From positions 62,001 through 126,000 of the forward strand of contig JAJPHZ010000015.1 in the NCBI GenBank assembly GCA_021325025.1: a DNA stretch of 64,000 nucleotides, in the 5' to 3' direction. Shown here piece by piece: positions 1 through 9,701 of the stretch (positions are counted from its first letter, which is position 1; the number at the start of each line of letters is the position of its first letter). Below the pieces are notes generated by a model. That model was given only the letters and a program-made list of their open reading frames with translations. It was not told the DNA's origin and did not search any database. This stretch comes from Pseudomonadota bacterium. Lineage in GTDB: Bacteria; Desulfobacterota; Binatia; Binatales; Binataceae. The position numbers and the translations under genes are program-made.

Positions 1-275
1 CCGGCAGGCACGGCGGAGGCCGCCGCCGCCGCCATCACCAGCGAACCCAGCCGCCGCATCTCTTCCTTGAGCACGCCCACGGCGGTTTCCAGCGAGGCAT
101 TGCGCAGCGAGTTGGAGCATACCAGCTCGGCAAACAGGTGAGTGCGATGCGCCTGGGTCATGCGCACCGGGCGCATCTCGAAAAGGCGCGCACGCACGCC
201 GCGGCGCGCCAGTTGAAAGGCCGCTTCGCTGCCGGCCAGTCCCGCGCCGATTACGCTGACCGTCGGTTCGCCCAT
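1..275 (-). CDS. trmFO: Methylenetetrahydrofolate--tRNA-(uracil-5-)-methyltransferase TrmFO, N-terminal part
   Basis: The 91 visible residues carry the FAD-binding Rossmann start ([19 protein letters not shown]) and the family block [14 protein letters not shown]...[12 protein letters not shown], both diagnostic of TrmFO (Gid). The enzyme makes the T54 methyl group of tRNA from methylene-THF in the cytoplasm. The ATG at 275 is preceded by a GAGGAT ribosome site. It lies 62 bp downstream of topA on the same strand, matching the common dprA-topA-trmFO order. The C-terminal four fifths lie beyond the left edge of the window. Confidence 0.93.
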   Translation of the reverse strand, partial: MGEPTVSVIGAGLAGSEAAFQLARRGVRARLFEMRPVRMTQAHRTHLFAELVCSNSLRNASLETAVGVLKEEMRRLGSLVMAAAAASAVPA

Positions 276-296
276 TACGATCTCATCCTCATTGCA

Positions 297-319
297 ACCC
301 TCTTCCTCAGGGAGAGGGT
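297..319. repeat. Short palindrome between topA and trmFO
   Basis: ACCCTCT and AGAGGGT form perfect 7-base arms around a 9-base loop. The sequence resembles the CCCTCTCCCTGAGGGAGAGGG-type palindromes scattered between genes in many proteobacterial genomes. It could fold in the topA-trmFO transcript. It has no T-run, so a terminator role is not supported. Confidence 0.45.
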
Positions 320-337
320 GTCGGAGGGAAACTTCAC

Positions 338-2677
338 TCATGCGCCCGGTGGCGGCGAGGCGGGCGGCCGCTCGGCCGCCGGGGCGGGCGCTGCCGCCAT
401 GTAATCGCATCCTTCTTTGGGACACGACCAGGTGGTGCCGCTGCGCTTGGTGGTCTTTTCAACCAGATAGGGCGAGCCGCACTTGGGACACTTCTGGCCG
501 ACCACTTTGTTCCAGCTCGCGAAGGTGCACTTGGGATAACGGCTGCATCCGTAAAACAGCTTGCCGCGCCGGCTGCGCCGCTCCAGCACCTCACCCTCAT
601 GGCAGTCGGGGCAGCGCACGCCGGTCTTGACCGGTTCGGCACGCAGTTTCTTGATGCCGTTGCATTCGGGATAGCCCGAGCAGCCCAGAAATTCGCCGAA
701 GCGCGAGCGCCGGCGCACCATCGGCCGCCCGCACTTATCGCACACTTCATCGGTGGCGGGTGCCGGGGCAGGCTCCTTGATTACGATATTGCCCTGCTCG
801 TCGCGCGTGAACTCCTTGGTGTTGCCGCAATCGGGATAGTTGGAGCAGGCCAGAAACTCGCCGTTGCGGCCGAACTTGATCACCATCGCGCCGCCGTCAA
901 GCTCGCACTTGAGCTCGGTCTGGATGCCCTTGCCGATGCCCTTGACCTGGGGCATCTTCTTGCGCGCCTCTCCCAGCCGCTTCTTGAACGGACTGTAAAA
1001 GCGCTTGAGCGTCTTGACCCAGTTCTCCTTGCCCTCCTCGACCTGGTCGAGTTCCTCCTCCATGTGTGCGGTAAACCCGGTCTCGACGATATCGGGAAAC
1101 GCTGCCACCAGCAGGTCGCTGACAATACGGCCCAGCGAGGTCGGGCGCAGGCGCTTGCTCTCGTCCTCGTCGACGTACTCGCGGTTGAGGATGCTCGACA
1201 TGATCGAAGCGTAGGTCGAGGGACGGCCGATGCCGTTTTCCTCCAGCGCCTTGATCAGCGTCGCCTGCGTGTAGCGCGGCGGCGGCTGGGTGAAATGCTG
1301 CTCGGGGAGGAATTCCAGCAGCTTGAGCACCTCGCCCTCGCGCAGTTGCGGCAGCTGTGCCGCCTCCTCGTCTTCCGCCGGCTCATCGACGCCTTCGAGA
1401 TAGACGCGGATGAAGCCGTCGAATTTCATCACTTGTCCGGTGGCGCGGAACAGCTCGTCGCCGGCGGTGATGTCGACCGTGGTGCGGTCGAACACCGCAG
1501 GCGGCATCTGGCTTGAAACGAAGCGGTTGAAGATCAGGGTGTAAAGCGCCAGTTCGTCCCTGGACAGATAGCGCGCCAGCGACTCGGGGTCGCGGCCGAC
1601 CGAGGTCGGACGGATCGCCTCATGCGCCTCCTGGGCGGATTTAGCGGACCGGTAGTAGTTGGGTTTGTCCGGAACGTATTGCGCACCGAAGCGCTGTTCG
1701 ATGTAGCCGCGCACCTCGCTCAGCGCCTGCTCCGACACCCGCACCGAGTCGGTGCGCATATAGGTAATCAGTCCGACCGCGCCCTGATCGCCCAGTTCCA
1801 CGCCCTCGTACAGCTTCTGTGCGATCTTCATGGTCCGCGAGGGCGAAAAGTAGAGCCGGCGTGCGGCCTCCTGCTGCAGGCGCGAGGTGATGAAGGGCGG
1901 GGCCGGGCTGCGGCGCACCTCCTTGCGCTCGATGCGGCTTACGACAAAGGGCGGCGCCTTGGGTGCGCGCAGCGCCGCGACAATCGCGTCGGCCTCGGCC
2001 TTGGTCAGCTTGTAGTTTTTGTTGTCTACGCGTTGGCCCGCGTGTGTGAACAGCCGCGCCTTGAACGGCGGCGGATTGCCCCCCTCAAGCCTGGCGTCCA
2101 GCGTCCAGTACTCCTCGGCGCGAAACGCCTCGCGCTCGCGCTCGCGCTCCACGATCATGCGCAGCGCCACCGACTGCACGCGGCCCGCGCTGATCCCACG
2201 CCGGACTTTTTCCCACAGCAGCGGGCTTATTTGGTAGCCGACCAGGCGGTCGAGTACGCGGCGCGCCTGCTGGGCTTCGTACAGGTTGCGGTTGAGTTCG
2301 GCCGGATTGGCCAGCGCCTGCCGCACCGCAGCCGGTGTGATTTCATGCAGCAACACACGATGAACCTTGCCGCGGCTGGCGCCGATTTGCTCGGCGACGT
2401 GCCAGGCGATCGCCTCGCCTTCGCGGTCAGGGTCGGTCGCCAGGTAGATGTTCTCGCTCTCGCGCGCGGCTTTTTTGATCCCCTCGATAACCTTGTTCTT
2501 GCCCTTGATGATCTCGTACTCGGGCAGGAAATCGTGCTCGACGTCCACGCCCAGCTTGTTCTTGGGCAAATCCATCACATGACCGACCGAGGGTGCCACC
2601 TGAAAACCGGGCCCCAGGTAGCGTTTGATGGTTTTCGCTTTTGCCGGTGATTCGACGATTAGAAGATTTTTAGCCAC
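338..2677 (-). CDS. topA: DNA topoisomerase I (type IA)
   Basis: Relaxes negative supercoils by a transient 5'-phosphotyrosine break. The N-terminal Toprim domain shows [11 protein letters not shown] and the metal-binding [13 protein letters not shown]. The active-site tyrosine lies in [13 protein letters not shown]. The C-terminus holds four zinc-ribbon-like repeats followed by an Ala/Pro-rich tail; the first repeat (near 850-905) has CELDGG in place of a CxxC pair. The chosen start is the GTG at 2677, which aligns with the conserved M-x-K-N-L beginning of the family, but its ribosome site (AAGGG) is very close. A TTG at 2725 would add 16 residues and has a better-placed GGAGG. It is 79 bp downstream of dprA on the same strand. 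Confidence 0.96.
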   Translation of the reverse strand: MAKNLLIVESPAKAKTIKRYLGPGFQVAPSVGHVMDLPKNKLGVDVEHDFLPEYEIIKGKNKVIEGIKKAARESENIYLATDPDREGEAIAWHVAEQIGASRGKVHRVLLHEITPAAVRQALANPAELNRNLYEAQQARRVLDRLVGYQISPLLWEKVRRGISAGRVQSVALRMIVEREREREAFRAEEYWTLDARLEGGNPPPFKARLFTHAGQRVDNKNYKLTKAEADAIVAALRAPKAPPFVVSRIERKEVRRSPAPPFITSRLQQEAARRLYFSPSRTMKIAQKLYEGVELGDQGAVGLITYMRTDSVRVSEQALSEVRGYIEQRFGAQYVPDKPNYYRSAKSAQEAHEAIRPTSVGRDPESLARYLSRDELALYTLIFNRFVSSQMPPAVFDRTTVDITAGDELFRATGQVMKFDGFIRVYLEGVDEPAEDEEAAQLPQLREGEVLKLLEFLPEQHFTQPPPRYTQATLIKALEENGIGRPSTYASIMSSILNREYVDEDESKRLRPTSLGRIVSDLLVAAFPDIVETGFTAHMEEELDQVEEGKENWVKTLKRFYSPFKKRLGEARKKMPQVKGIGKGIQTELKCELDGGAMVIKFGRNGEFLACSNYPDCGNTKEFTRDEQGNIVIKEPAPAPATDEVCDKCGRPMVRRRSRFGEFLGCSGYPECNGIKKLRAEPVKTGVRCPDCHEGEVLERRSRRGKLFYGCSRYPKCTFASWNKVVGQKCPKCGSPYLVEKTTKRSGTTWSCPKEGCDYMAAAPAPAAERPPASPPPGA

Positions 2678-2755
2678 GTCCCTTGCGATGCTGCCACGGT
2701 CGGGGCTTGCGCGCACGCAGCCCAACCAGCCGCCTCCATAGCTGCAATTAGGATG

Positions 2756-3898
2756 CTAGATTTGTGCCAGAGAAAAAAGCTTGCCCGGATGTTGCACCAC
2801 CACGCCACTCAGCTCCAACTCCAGCAACACACCAAGTACGCTCTGCGCGTTCATTCCTGACCTTTCGACGATCGAGTCGATGTGTACGCGCTGCGACGAA
2901 CTCAGATGCTCGAGCACGGTTTGGAATCTCCGATCGGTCAGCGGGGCGCGCGCGGATGCCGCGTCATGCCGCGCGCTTGCCGCAATTGCTGTCTGCGCCG
3001 ACGCCTTGGGCAGTGCCGCCAGTTGCGGCGCGAGTTCCTCGAGCACATCTTCCACGCAATCCACCGGTCTGGCTCCCTCCTTGAGCAGACGATTGCTGCC
3101 GCGCGTCTTGCCGGTCAACGGGCTTCCGGGCACCGCGAATACCTGACGGTTTTGCTCCAGAGCCATGCGGGCGGTGATAAGAGAGCCGCTTTTTTCAGCG
3201 GCTTCCACCACCACGACACCCAGGCTCAGGCCGGCAATGAGGCGGTTGCGCACCGGAAAATTCTCCGCAACCGGCGGGCTGCCCAGCGGCAACTCGCTGA
3301 GCAGAGCACCCCCTTTTGCCAGCATCGACTCCGCCAAAGCGCGATGCTCATGCGGATAGATTATATCAATGCCGCTGCCCAGGACCGCAATCGTGCGGCC
3401 GTTGCCGTCAAGCGCGCCGCGATGGGCCTCGGCGTCGATGCCGCGCGCCAGTCCGCTGACCACGACGATTCCTTTGAGCGCCAACTCCATGGCGAGCCGG
3501 CGCGCCATATGCAAACCTGCATCGCTGGCCGCGCGCGCCCCCACAATCGCAACGCAGGCGGTTTCACCGGCGGGCAATTCGCCACGCCGGTACAGAAACG
3601 GGGGCGGATCGGGAATATGACGCAGATTGGCGGGATAATTGTTGTCGGTCCAGCGCACCAAGCCGGCCCCCAGGCGCGTCAGTTCGCACAATTCTTTTTC
3701 GAGCTCTTCGAATTGTGCGAATTGGACGATATTTTTCGCAGTTGGCCGGTAAACTCCGGCCGCCACCAGCTCTTCTTCGCCAACTGCGAAAATGCCCGGC
3801 GCGTCAGCGAATCTCTCCAGCAGCATCCGCGCCACCCGTGTCCCCACTCCACGCACGCGCCTTAGTGCGAGCCAGTAAGCGTCGGCACTGCTAGCCAT
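2756..3898 (-). CDS. dprA: DNA-processing protein DprA
   Basis: Binds incoming single-stranded DNA and loads RecA during natural transformation. The 380 residues show an N-terminal helix-hairpin-helix-like region (LRRVRGVGTRVARMLLERF), the extended Rossmann core (VAIVGARAASDAGLHMARRL, VVSGLARGIDAEAHRGAL, GSGIDIIYPHEH) and a C-terminal winged helix (HIDSIVERSGMNAQSVLGVL). The frame stays open upstream to about 4201, but the ATG at 3898 begins the family homology and has purine-rich GGAGGG and AGGGGG stretches in front. Its presence hints at, but does not prove, competence, since no com genes are visible here. Confidence 0.94.
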   Translation of the reverse strand: MASSADAYWLALRRVRGVGTRVARMLLERFADAPGIFAVGEEELVAAGVYRPTAKNIVQFAQFEELEKELCELTRLGAGLVRWTDNNYPANLRHIPDPPPFLYRRGELPAGETACVAIVGARAASDAGLHMARRLAMELALKGIVVVSGLARGIDAEAHRGALDGNGRTIAVLGSGIDIIYPHEHRALAESMLAKGGALLSELPLGSPPVAENFPVRNRLIAGLSLGVVVVEAAEKSGSLITARMALEQNRQVFAVPGSPLTGKTRGSNRLLKEGARPVDCVEDVLEELAPQLAALPKASAQTAIAASARHDAASARAPLTDRRFQTVLEHLSSSQRVHIDSIVERSGMNAQSVLGVLLELELSGVVVQHPGKLFSLAQI

Positions 3899-3991
3899 CC
3901 CCCTGTTTGCCCTCCCTGGGCCACCAATTGTTTTACCCTCAGGCCTGTGACTTATCAATTTGTAAGCCCATCGCGTATCCCCGAGACAATC

Positions 3992-4020
3992 TTGACCCGG
4001 CTTTCTCGATCGCATACTTA
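3992..4020 (+). promoter_or_regulatory. Candidate sigma70-type promoter for the ferritin-like gene
   Basis: TTGACC at 3992-3997 matches five of six -35 bases. A weak -10 follows (TACTTA at 17 bp or CATACT at 15 bp). It sits in the 247 bp gap between divergent dprA and the gene at 4146. The -10 is poor, so the call is tentative. Confidence 0.25.
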
Positions 4021-4145
4021 AGGGCGGGATAATCGGGAAATCCGTCCCCAGGCCGCGGCATGCCGGGGATGTCGCAGGGCGAGTCCCTTTTACGGTAGTT
4101 TGTTCGCAATGGGATCGCAGGAATGGGATGCGGAGGGCCGAGAAG

Positions 4146-4730
4146 ATGCCAGATATGTCCGAAGTGAAAATTAATCTCAGCGAAATGTCGCCTACCGACA
4201 AGCAGGTCTTGATCTTCAGCTTTTATCGCGATGCTGAACTGCGCGGCGCCCGGCTGCTGTTCAATCTGCTCCACCATCTGAAGGATGCCGAGGCCCAGCT
4301 CAAGATGTCGCGCCATCTGGCCGACGAAACCCGCCACGCTTGGTTGTGGACCAAGCGCATTGCCGACCTCGGTGCGGCGCCGATCCTGATCGACGACGGC
4401 TATCAGCGCCGCTTGGGCATGAGAACCGGCGTGCCCAAGGACCTGATTGACCTGCTGGCGTTGACCGTGGTGGTCGAGGAGCGGGCCCGCGCCCGCTACA
4501 TGCAGCACGCTGCGCGGCCCGACGTCGACGCGGAAACCTTGGGTGTGCTCAAAGCCGTGACCGAAGACGAAAGCTGGCACCTGTCGTGGATCGAGCGGCA
4601 GATGCGCGAAATCGCCCGCGAACAGGGCAAACCCGAGCGTGCCGATCAGGCATTGGAACGCTACCGCGAAATCGATCGTGAAGTGTGGGCAAGCTTGGCT
4701 GCCGACGAAGCCAAGCTGTTGGAAACCTGA
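4146..4730 (+). CDS. Ferritin-like diiron domain protein
   Basis: A helical protein of 194 residues with the four-helix-bundle pattern of carboxylate-bridged diiron proteins. It has a Glu in FYRDAELRGARLL, an ExxH in ADETRHAW, a Glu in VVVEERARARY and a second E/H pair in EDESWHLSW. Such proteins store iron, detoxify peroxide or act as small oxygenases (MiaE, rubrerythrin-like); the substrate cannot be told from sequence. ATG 4146 is preferred over the in-frame ATG 4128 because GGAGGG lies 8 bases before it. The next reading frame opens inside its 3' end, so the two genes may be translated together. Confidence 0.8.
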   Translation: MPDMSEVKINLSEMSPTDKQVLIFSFYRDAELRGARLLFNLLHHLKDAEAQLKMSRHLADETRHAWLWTKRIADLGAAPILIDDGYQRRLGMRTGVPKDLIDLLALTVVVEERARARYMQHAARPDVDAETLGVLKAVTEDESWHLSWIERQMREIAREQGKPERADQALERYREIDREVWASLAADEAKLLET

Positions 4731-5806
4731 GAGCTGCTCGCCTGCCCATCCGCGGACCTTGCGTTACATCAACCCGCCCGCCCGGCCCGGACGCCGCCGG
4801 CCAGCGTGGCGGCCTTCTCCGCTCTTTTCTGTTTGTAGCAATAGCCGTCATGTCGTTGGCCGGGTGTGCGCCAAAACCGCGCGTGGCTCCGGGTTCGGTG
4901 TTTCGCGTCGCTTTGCTCACCCCCGGACCGGTCAGCGACGCGGGCTGGAACGCGGCGGCCTTCGAAGGCCTGCAACTGATCAAGTCGCGTCTGGGCGCGC
5001 AGACCGCGATGGTGCAGACCACCTCGCCGGCCGATTTCGACGACGCGTTCCGCGACTTTGGCTCGCGCGGCTTTAATCTGATCTTCGCCAACGGTTTCGA
5101 ATACACCGACGCTGCCATCCAGGCCGGCCGCGATTTTCCCAGCACCTATTTCGTGGTCAGCTCCGGCAACCGCTCCTCCGCCAATGTCGCTTCGGTATCC
5201 TTCGCCCTGGAGCAGGCCACCTATGCCGAAGGGGTGCTGGCCGGCGTGATGTCGCACACCGGGATCGTGGGCGCGATCGGCGGAATCGAATTGCCCGCCA
5301 TCAAGCTGACCTTTGAAGGTTTCCGCCTGGGCTTTACCTCGGTCCGCCCCGCCGCCCGCGTGCTGGTCAGCTTTACCGGCAGCTTTGAGGATGTGGGCGC
5401 CGCAAAAGAAGCCGCGCTGGCCCTGATCGGCCGCGGCGCGGATTTTCTTATCCACAACGCTGATGCCGCCGGTCTGGGCGTGCTGCAGGCGGCCCAGGAG
5501 CGTCACGTCTACGTGTTTGGCGCCTATCGCAACCAAAACGTGGTTGCCTCGCAGGCCGTGCTGGCCAGCGCCGTAGTCGACGTGCCCGATGCTTTTTTGA
5601 AGATCGCAACCGAGGTCAAGGCCGGCACATTTCGTCCCGGGATGCTGACCTTCGGGATGCGCGAGGGTATGGTCAAGGTGGTGTTCAACTCGCAACTGCG
5701 CGACCGGATTCCGGCCGCCGCGATGGAACGCGTCAAGCGCGCCGAGCAGGGCATCATCGACGGGACCATCCGGCTGCCGGAGTTGCCGCGGGCCAACTCG
5801 CCATGA
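4685..5806 (+). CDS. BMP-family substrate-binding lipoprotein
   Basis: A periplasmic-binding-protein fold of the Med/BMP (PnrA-like) family, which delivers nucleosides or related ligands to an ABC importer. A hydrophobic stretch ends in a lipobox (SLAGC, Cys about residue 61). The family opening follows: RVALLTPGPVSDAGWNAAAFEG. The start is uncertain. GTG 4685 is the only usual in-frame start upstream of the signal sequence, and it overlaps the ferritin-like gene by 46 bp and gives an unusually long N-terminal region. No ATPase or permease gene is nearby, so the binding protein looks orphaned or serves a distant transporter. Confidence 0.8.
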   Translation: MGKLGCRRSQAVGNLRAARLPIRGPCVTSTRPPGPDAAGQRGGLLRSFLFVAIAVMSLAGCAPKPRVAPGSVFRVALLTPGPVSDAGWNAAAFEGLQLIKSRLGAQTAMVQTTSPADFDDAFRDFGSRGFNLIFANGFEYTDAAIQAGRDFPSTYFVVSSGNRSSANVASVSFALEQATYAEGVLAGVMSHTGIVGAIGGIELPAIKLTFEGFRLGFTSVRPAARVLVSFTGSFEDVGAAKEAALALIGRGADFLIHNADAAGLGVLQAAQERHVYVFGAYRNQNVVASQAVLASAVVDVPDAFLKIATEVKAGTFRPGMLTFGMREGMVKVVFNSQLRDRIPAAAMERVKRAEQGIIDGTIRLPELPRANSP

Positions 5807-5876
5807 ATCCATCAGCCATTGGAAGCGGCGGCAGCGGGCAACTACAATCGCGCTTCGAAAGCCTCGCCACCGTAAC

Positions 5877-6569
5877 ATGAAGCTTACGATGATAATTGCG
5901 GCCGCGGCTGGCGGCGGCGACAGCGTATTGGGTGAACTGACCGACTGGATCCATCTCGAAGCGATCCAGGCCCTCATCCATCATGCAACCGCGGTAATCA
6001 CCGCCATCTTTCTCTTCGGCGTGACGGCGCGGCTGATTGCCTACCTGATTCCCGACGGACACGCGAAAAAGACCGTGATGATCATCGACGATGTCATCCT
6101 GTTGGCGGTCTTCGCGCTGGCCGGATGGCGCCTGATCAATTACATGTGGATGCGCCCGCACCTGGAAGCGCCCTTGGAGGAACCGGCGGCGAGCTTCCAA
6201 CCCCCTCAGGGCGACGTCTCCGGCGGCGCCGACGCCTTGCTCGCGCAGTGCCGCGCGCAGGCCGCCACCGACCAGGATGTGCATCGGTGCCTCAAGGAAA
6301 AGAACGCGCAGGCCCAACGCGAGCTGGAACAGACGGCGGCGCGGATGACGGCGGATATGCGGGCGCTGGATCGGGTGGGCAGCGCCAAGGTCGGTGCCGC
6401 CAAGGGCTTCGAGATGGCGCAGCAGGCCTTCCTGCTCTATCGCGAGGCGGAGTGCAGATGGCGGGGCGTGGCGGCGCAAAACGGTGCGGGCGACGATACT
6501 TACCAGGCCTGCATGGCCGACCTGGCGCATCGCCGCGCCGCGCAAATCGCAGCACTGCTGGCGAAATAG
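5877..6569 (+). CDS. Membrane protein with LprI-like (DUF1311) C-terminal domain
   Basis: The 230 residues divide in two. The N-terminal third has two membrane segments (around residues 33-55 and 65-85). The C-terminal part resembles the lysozyme-inhibitor LprI N-terminal domain: spaced cysteines (AQCRAQA, HRCLKEK, AECRWRG, QACMADLAHRR) and a central coiled AQQAFLLYREAEC segment. In exported LprI proteins this domain is periplasmic. Here it follows membrane helices, so topology is unclear. It runs convergent to the response regulator gene, with a 29 bp gap. Confidence 0.65.
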   Translation: MKLTMIIAAAAGGGDSVLGELTDWIHLEAIQALIHHATAVITAIFLFGVTARLIAYLIPDGHAKKTVMIIDDVILLAVFALAGWRLINYMWMRPHLEAPLEEPAASFQPPQGDVSGGADALLAQCRAQAATDQDVHRCLKEKNAQAQRELEQTAARMTADMRALDRVGSAKVGAAKGFEMAQQAFLLYREAECRWRGVAAQNGAGDDTYQACMADLAHRRAAQIAALLAK

Positions 6570-6598
6570 AGCTAAAGGCGTGGCGCGGGGTTACGCCC

Positions 6599-7963
6599 TC
6601 AGTTGGCTTCGGGCTCGCCCAGCTTGCGATACAGGGTCTTGCGATCGATACCCAAAACCGTGGCCGCTTCGCTCTTGTTGCCGCCCACCGCGGCCAGGAT
6701 CGCGCGCGCATATTCGCGTTCGAGCTGGTCGATGGTGAGCCGGCGATTGACCGCGTCTTCGATGGTCACCGATTGCGTCTCTCCACCCGCCACTTTGGCC
6801 GGCAGGTCGGCGCGTGTGATGCGGTCATTGCGGCACAGGATGACGGCGCGCGAGATCGCGTTCTGCAACTCGCGGATGTTGCCCGGCCACGGGTAGTGGG
6901 TCAGGCAGGCGACCGCCTCGGCCGTGACCTCGGGAATCGGGCGGCCCGCCTCGGCCGCGGCGCGCGCCAGAAAATGCTTGACCAGCGGCATGATGTCTTC
7001 GGGCCGCTCGCGCAGGGGCGGCAACACCAGCGTGACGGTCGCCAGCCGGTAATAGAGGTCGGCGCGAAATCTGCCCGCGCTGATTGCTTCTTCAAGGTCG
7101 GTGTTGGTGGCCGACACGACGCGCACGTCCACCGGCGTCTCCTCGGTGGCGCCTACCGGTCGCACCCGCTTGTCTTCGATTACTCGCAGCAGCTTGGCCT
7201 GCAACAGCAGCGGCATCTCGCCGACTTCGTCCAAAAACAGGGTTCCCCCGCGCGCTGCCTGAAACAGACCGGTCTTGCTTTGCCGCGCATCGGTGAACGC
7301 GCCCTTGACGTGCCCGAACAGCTCGCTTTCCAGTAGATTGTCAGGAATCGCGGCACAGTTGACGGGGATGAAGGGGTTTTGCTGGCGCCGGCTGCGGAAA
7401 TGCAGCGCCCGCGCAATCAACTCCTTGCCCGTACCGCTTTCGCCCGCCAGCAGAACGCTGGCCGCGCTATCGGCAATCTGGCCGACAATCTCCAGCACCT
7501 CGGTCATCTTGCGGCTGACCGCGATGATGTTCTCCAGACCGTAGCTGTGGGCCAACTCGCCGCGCAGGCGGCGGATCTCCTGGCGCAGATTGCGATCTTC
7601 CAGCGCGCGCGACACCACCAGCAGCAGTTCGTCGCTGGAAAACGGCTTGGTGATGTAATCGAACGCGCCCAACTTCATCGATTCCACCGCAGTCTGAATC
7701 GAGCCGAAGGCGGTGATGATTATCACCGGCAGATTGGGTGCCACGCGCTTGATCTCGGCCTGCAACTGATGGCCGCTCATACCCACCATGCGCAAGTCGG
7801 TGATTACCAGTTCGGGACGTTCGCGCTTGATCAGGTTGAGCGCATCGGTGCCGGAGTTGGCAGCCAGTGCCCGGTAGCCGGCAGAGCCGAGAATTTCGAC
7901 CAGCACACTGGCCATCTCACGGTCGTCATCGACGACCACAATCGTATTGCGTTCCCCTTCCAT
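6599..7963 (-). CDS. Sigma54-dependent response regulator, NtrC/ZraR type
   Basis: 454 residues with the full three-domain layout. The receiver has acidic VDDD, phosphoacceptor D56 in VITDLRM and Lys106 in ITKPF. The AAA+ domain has GESGTGKE (Walker A), GAFTDA (sigma54-contact loop, GAFTGA with one change) and FLDEVGEMP (Walker B). A Fis-type helix-turn-helix is at the end (NKSEAATVLGIDRKTLYRKL). It begins 2 bp after the histidine kinase stop, so the two are one operon. It is divergent from a heavy-metal efflux operon with sigma54-type promoters between, pointing to control of that operon, as ZraSR controls zraP. Confidence 0.94.
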   Translation of the reverse strand: MEGERNTIVVVDDDREMASVLVEILGSAGYRALAANSGTDALNLIKRERPELVITDLRMVGMSGHQLQAEIKRVAPNLPVIIITAFGSIQTAVESMKLGAFDYITKPFSSDELLLVVSRALEDRNLRQEIRRLRGELAHSYGLENIIAVSRKMTEVLEIVGQIADSAASVLLAGESGTGKELIARALHFRSRRQQNPFIPVNCAAIPDNLLESELFGHVKGAFTDARQSKTGLFQAARGGTLFLDEVGEMPLLLQAKLLRVIEDKRVRPVGATEETPVDVRVVSATNTDLEEAISAGRFRADLYYRLATVTLVLPPLRERPEDIMPLVKHFLARAAAEAGRPIPEVTAEAVACLTHYPWPGNIRELQNAISRAVILCRNDRITRADLPAKVAGGETQSVTIEDAVNRRLTIDQLEREYARAILAAVGGNKSEAATVLGIDRKTLYRKLGEPEAN

Positions 7964-7965
7964 CT

Positions 7966-9435
7966 TCAGGCACTGGCCGCGAGTTCGGTCTCGCGGCGAT
8001 GCGAGCGCGCCAGCGTGACCACAAACCGCGTCCCGCGTGGACGTGCTTCCACAGTGATCTCGCCGTCGTGGTCGCGAATGATCGACTGGCTGACCGCCAG
8101 ACCCATGCCGGTCCCCTTGCCTGGATCCTTGGTGGTAAAGAACGGGTCGAAGACCCGCTCTCTGACTTCCTCGCTGATACCAGGGCCGTCGTCTTCAAAG
8201 CTCAGACGCACCTGCTCGCCTTCCTCAGCCGTAACCGGCCGGGCGCTGACGCGCAATACGCCTCCGCTCTGTGCCATCGCATCCAGCGCATTCATCCCCA
8301 GGTTGACGAATACCTGTTGCATCTGGTCCGCGTCGCAGTCCACCAGCAGCGGCACCGGACCAAGGTCGCTGACCAAGCGGATATTGCGCCGCTCGGCCTC
8401 GGTCTCCAGAAGGTGCAGGGTACGGTGCACGATCGAGCGTACGTCGCTGGTCACCCGCACCGGCTCGCGCCGGCGCCCGAAGTCCAGCAGCATCCGCACG
8501 ATGCGCGTGATGCGGTCGATCTGGTTAATAATGATCTCCAGCCCCTGGGCCAGCTTGCGCTCGTCGGGGTTGCTACGCAGCAGATGTTCGGCCCGGCCCC
8601 GGATTACTCCCAATGGAGTGCCGATTTCGTGGGCCAGTCCCGAGGCCAGCGTGCCGATCGTTGCCAGCTTGTCGGAATGGCGCAGGCGGCGCTCCAACTC
8701 CAGCTTGCGCTCACTTTCGTCCAACAGTCGCCGGCGTGCCACGCTCAGCTCCCGCGCCAGCTTGCGGAACTCTTCGGTGATCAGCGTAACTTCATCACCG
8801 GCCGGCTCACGGTCCGGCTCTTCGCCTGACGACAAGGCGCTGACCCGCCGCGATAGCTCGGCCAGAGGACGCGAGACGTACTTGCGCGCCACCAGCGGGA
8901 TCAGGATAGTGGTCAGCAAGATCACCACTATCCCGGCCATGATCGAGGAAACCGTGCGGCGATAAAGGTCGTGCTGGACCTCGCTCCAATCCTGGGCCAC
9001 CAGCAGGTAGCCCAGCGACGGGTCGCCCATCGGTGCGATGCGGCAAAACCAGAACCGGCCCGCCGCAGTCTGGGTGAACTCGCTGCTGCCATTTTCCCTG
9101 ACCTGCAACGCGATCTCCTCGGGCGCCGGCAGCTTGATCGGGAAGTCGGGCAGCGAGTACCAGAGTCTGGCCGACTTATCCAGCACCGCCACCGCCATCC
9201 CCTGCTCGGAGATGGTCTCCAGCACCGAACGGATATCGCCCCACTCCGAGCGTTGAACGTCGAGCTTGATCGCCTGGTTGAGCGCCAGTTCCGTGGCCCG
9301 CGTCTCCCGCTTGAGGTCTTGTTCGAAAATTCGCGACGAGGTGCGCACACGGTTGTAGGTGTAAACCGACACCACCGGGGTCAGCGCGGCCATCAGTCCG
9401 ATAGCAAGCCGTGTTCCGACCTTCATTTCAGGCAT
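7966..9435 (-). CDS. Membrane sensor histidine kinase, partner of the NtrC-type regulator
   Basis: 489 residues from ATG 9435 (AGGG six bases upstream). A membrane segment (about 8-25) precedes a roughly 135-residue periplasmic sensor, a second membrane segment (164-183) and a HAMP region. HisKA has phosphoacceptor His269 in SGLAHEIGTPLG. The ATPase has N, G1 and G2 boxes (NLGMNALDAM, DDGPGISEE, GTGMGLAVSQSII). The layout matches ZraS/AtoS-type kinases. The ligand is not evident from the sequence; a metal ion is inferred from the divergent RND operon. The frame extends upstream to 9588 but that part shows no homology. Confidence 0.92.
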   Translation of the reverse strand: MPEMKVGTRLAIGLMAALTPVVSVYTYNRVRTSSRIFEQDLKRETRATELALNQAIKLDVQRSEWGDIRSVLETISEQGMAVAVLDKSARLWYSLPDFPIKLPAPEEIALQVRENGSSEFTQTAAGRFWFCRIAPMGDPSLGYLLVAQDWSEVQHDLYRRTVSSIMAGIVVILLTTILIPLVARKYVSRPLAELSRRVSALSSGEEPDREPAGDEVTLITEEFRKLARELSVARRRLLDESERKLELERRLRHSDKLATIGTLASGLAHEIGTPLGVIRGRAEHLLRSNPDERKLAQGLEIIINQIDRITRIVRMLLDFGRRREPVRVTSDVRSIVHRTLHLLETEAERRNIRLVSDLGPVPLLVDCDADQMQQVFVNLGMNALDAMAQSGGVLRVSARPVTAEEGEQVRLSFEDDGPGISEEVRERVFDPFFTTKDPGKGTGMGLAVSQSIIRDHDGEITVEARPRGTRFVVTLARSHRRETELAASA

Positions 9436-9507
9436 TTTAGCCCTAAATCGCGCCCAACGGGACAGGGTTGGAGTATCCAAAAGCGGAGGCCCCCAAAAAC
9501 GGGCGGC

Positions 9508-9523
9508 GCCAATTGTATGCCAG
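9508..9523 (-). promoter_or_regulatory. Candidate sigma54 promoter for the kinase/regulator operon
   Basis: On the minus strand TGGCATACAATTGGC keeps the GG-N10-GC spacing and the TGGCA block of the -24/-12 consensus; the -12 half is TGGC rather than TTGC. Predicted transcription would begin near 9497, giving a leader of about 60 bases to ATG 9435. It is weaker than the divergent site at 9685. Confidence 0.45.
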
Positions 9524-9578
9524 AGTTTGAATCCAACAGAGCCATCATTTCCGGACGGTCTGCCACGCTTTGCAACAA

Positions 9579-9619
9579 CGTGTAGCAATTCAACACGGCC
9601 AGATGGGGAAAAATTCCCC
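9579..9619. promoter_or_regulatory. Two dyads, candidate enhancer for divergent sigma54 promoters
   Basis: CGTGT-N9-ACACG occupies 9579-9597, and GGGGAAAAATTCCCC, a perfect 6-base-arm dyad, occupies 9605-9619. Both lie centrally between the divergent promoter candidates at 9508 and 9685, about 70-110 bp from each -24 element, where activator sites of NtrC-type regulators usually fall. Confidence 0.4.
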
Positions 9620-9684
9620 GCTCTACTCGACGTTTTACGCCCGCGGTCGCAAAAACATCTACGATTTAACCCTCAGCGCGATTC

Positions 9685-9701
9685 GTGGCCCGCACTTTGC
9701 T
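9685..9701 (+). promoter_or_regulatory. Sigma54 promoter of the TolC/CzcB/CzcA operon
   Basis: GTGGCCCGCACTTTGCT matches the TGGCACG-N4-TTGCT consensus at all but one specified base (A to C), with exact GG-N10-GC spacing. The start of transcription is predicted near 9711, with a leader of about 88 bases to ATG 9800. The neighbouring divergent gene is a sigma54 activator. Confidence 0.7.

Noticed and set aside
4769-5977. Minus-strand open frame (402 codons)
   Set aside because: Shadow of the BMP lipoprotein gene; no signal, start site or domain.
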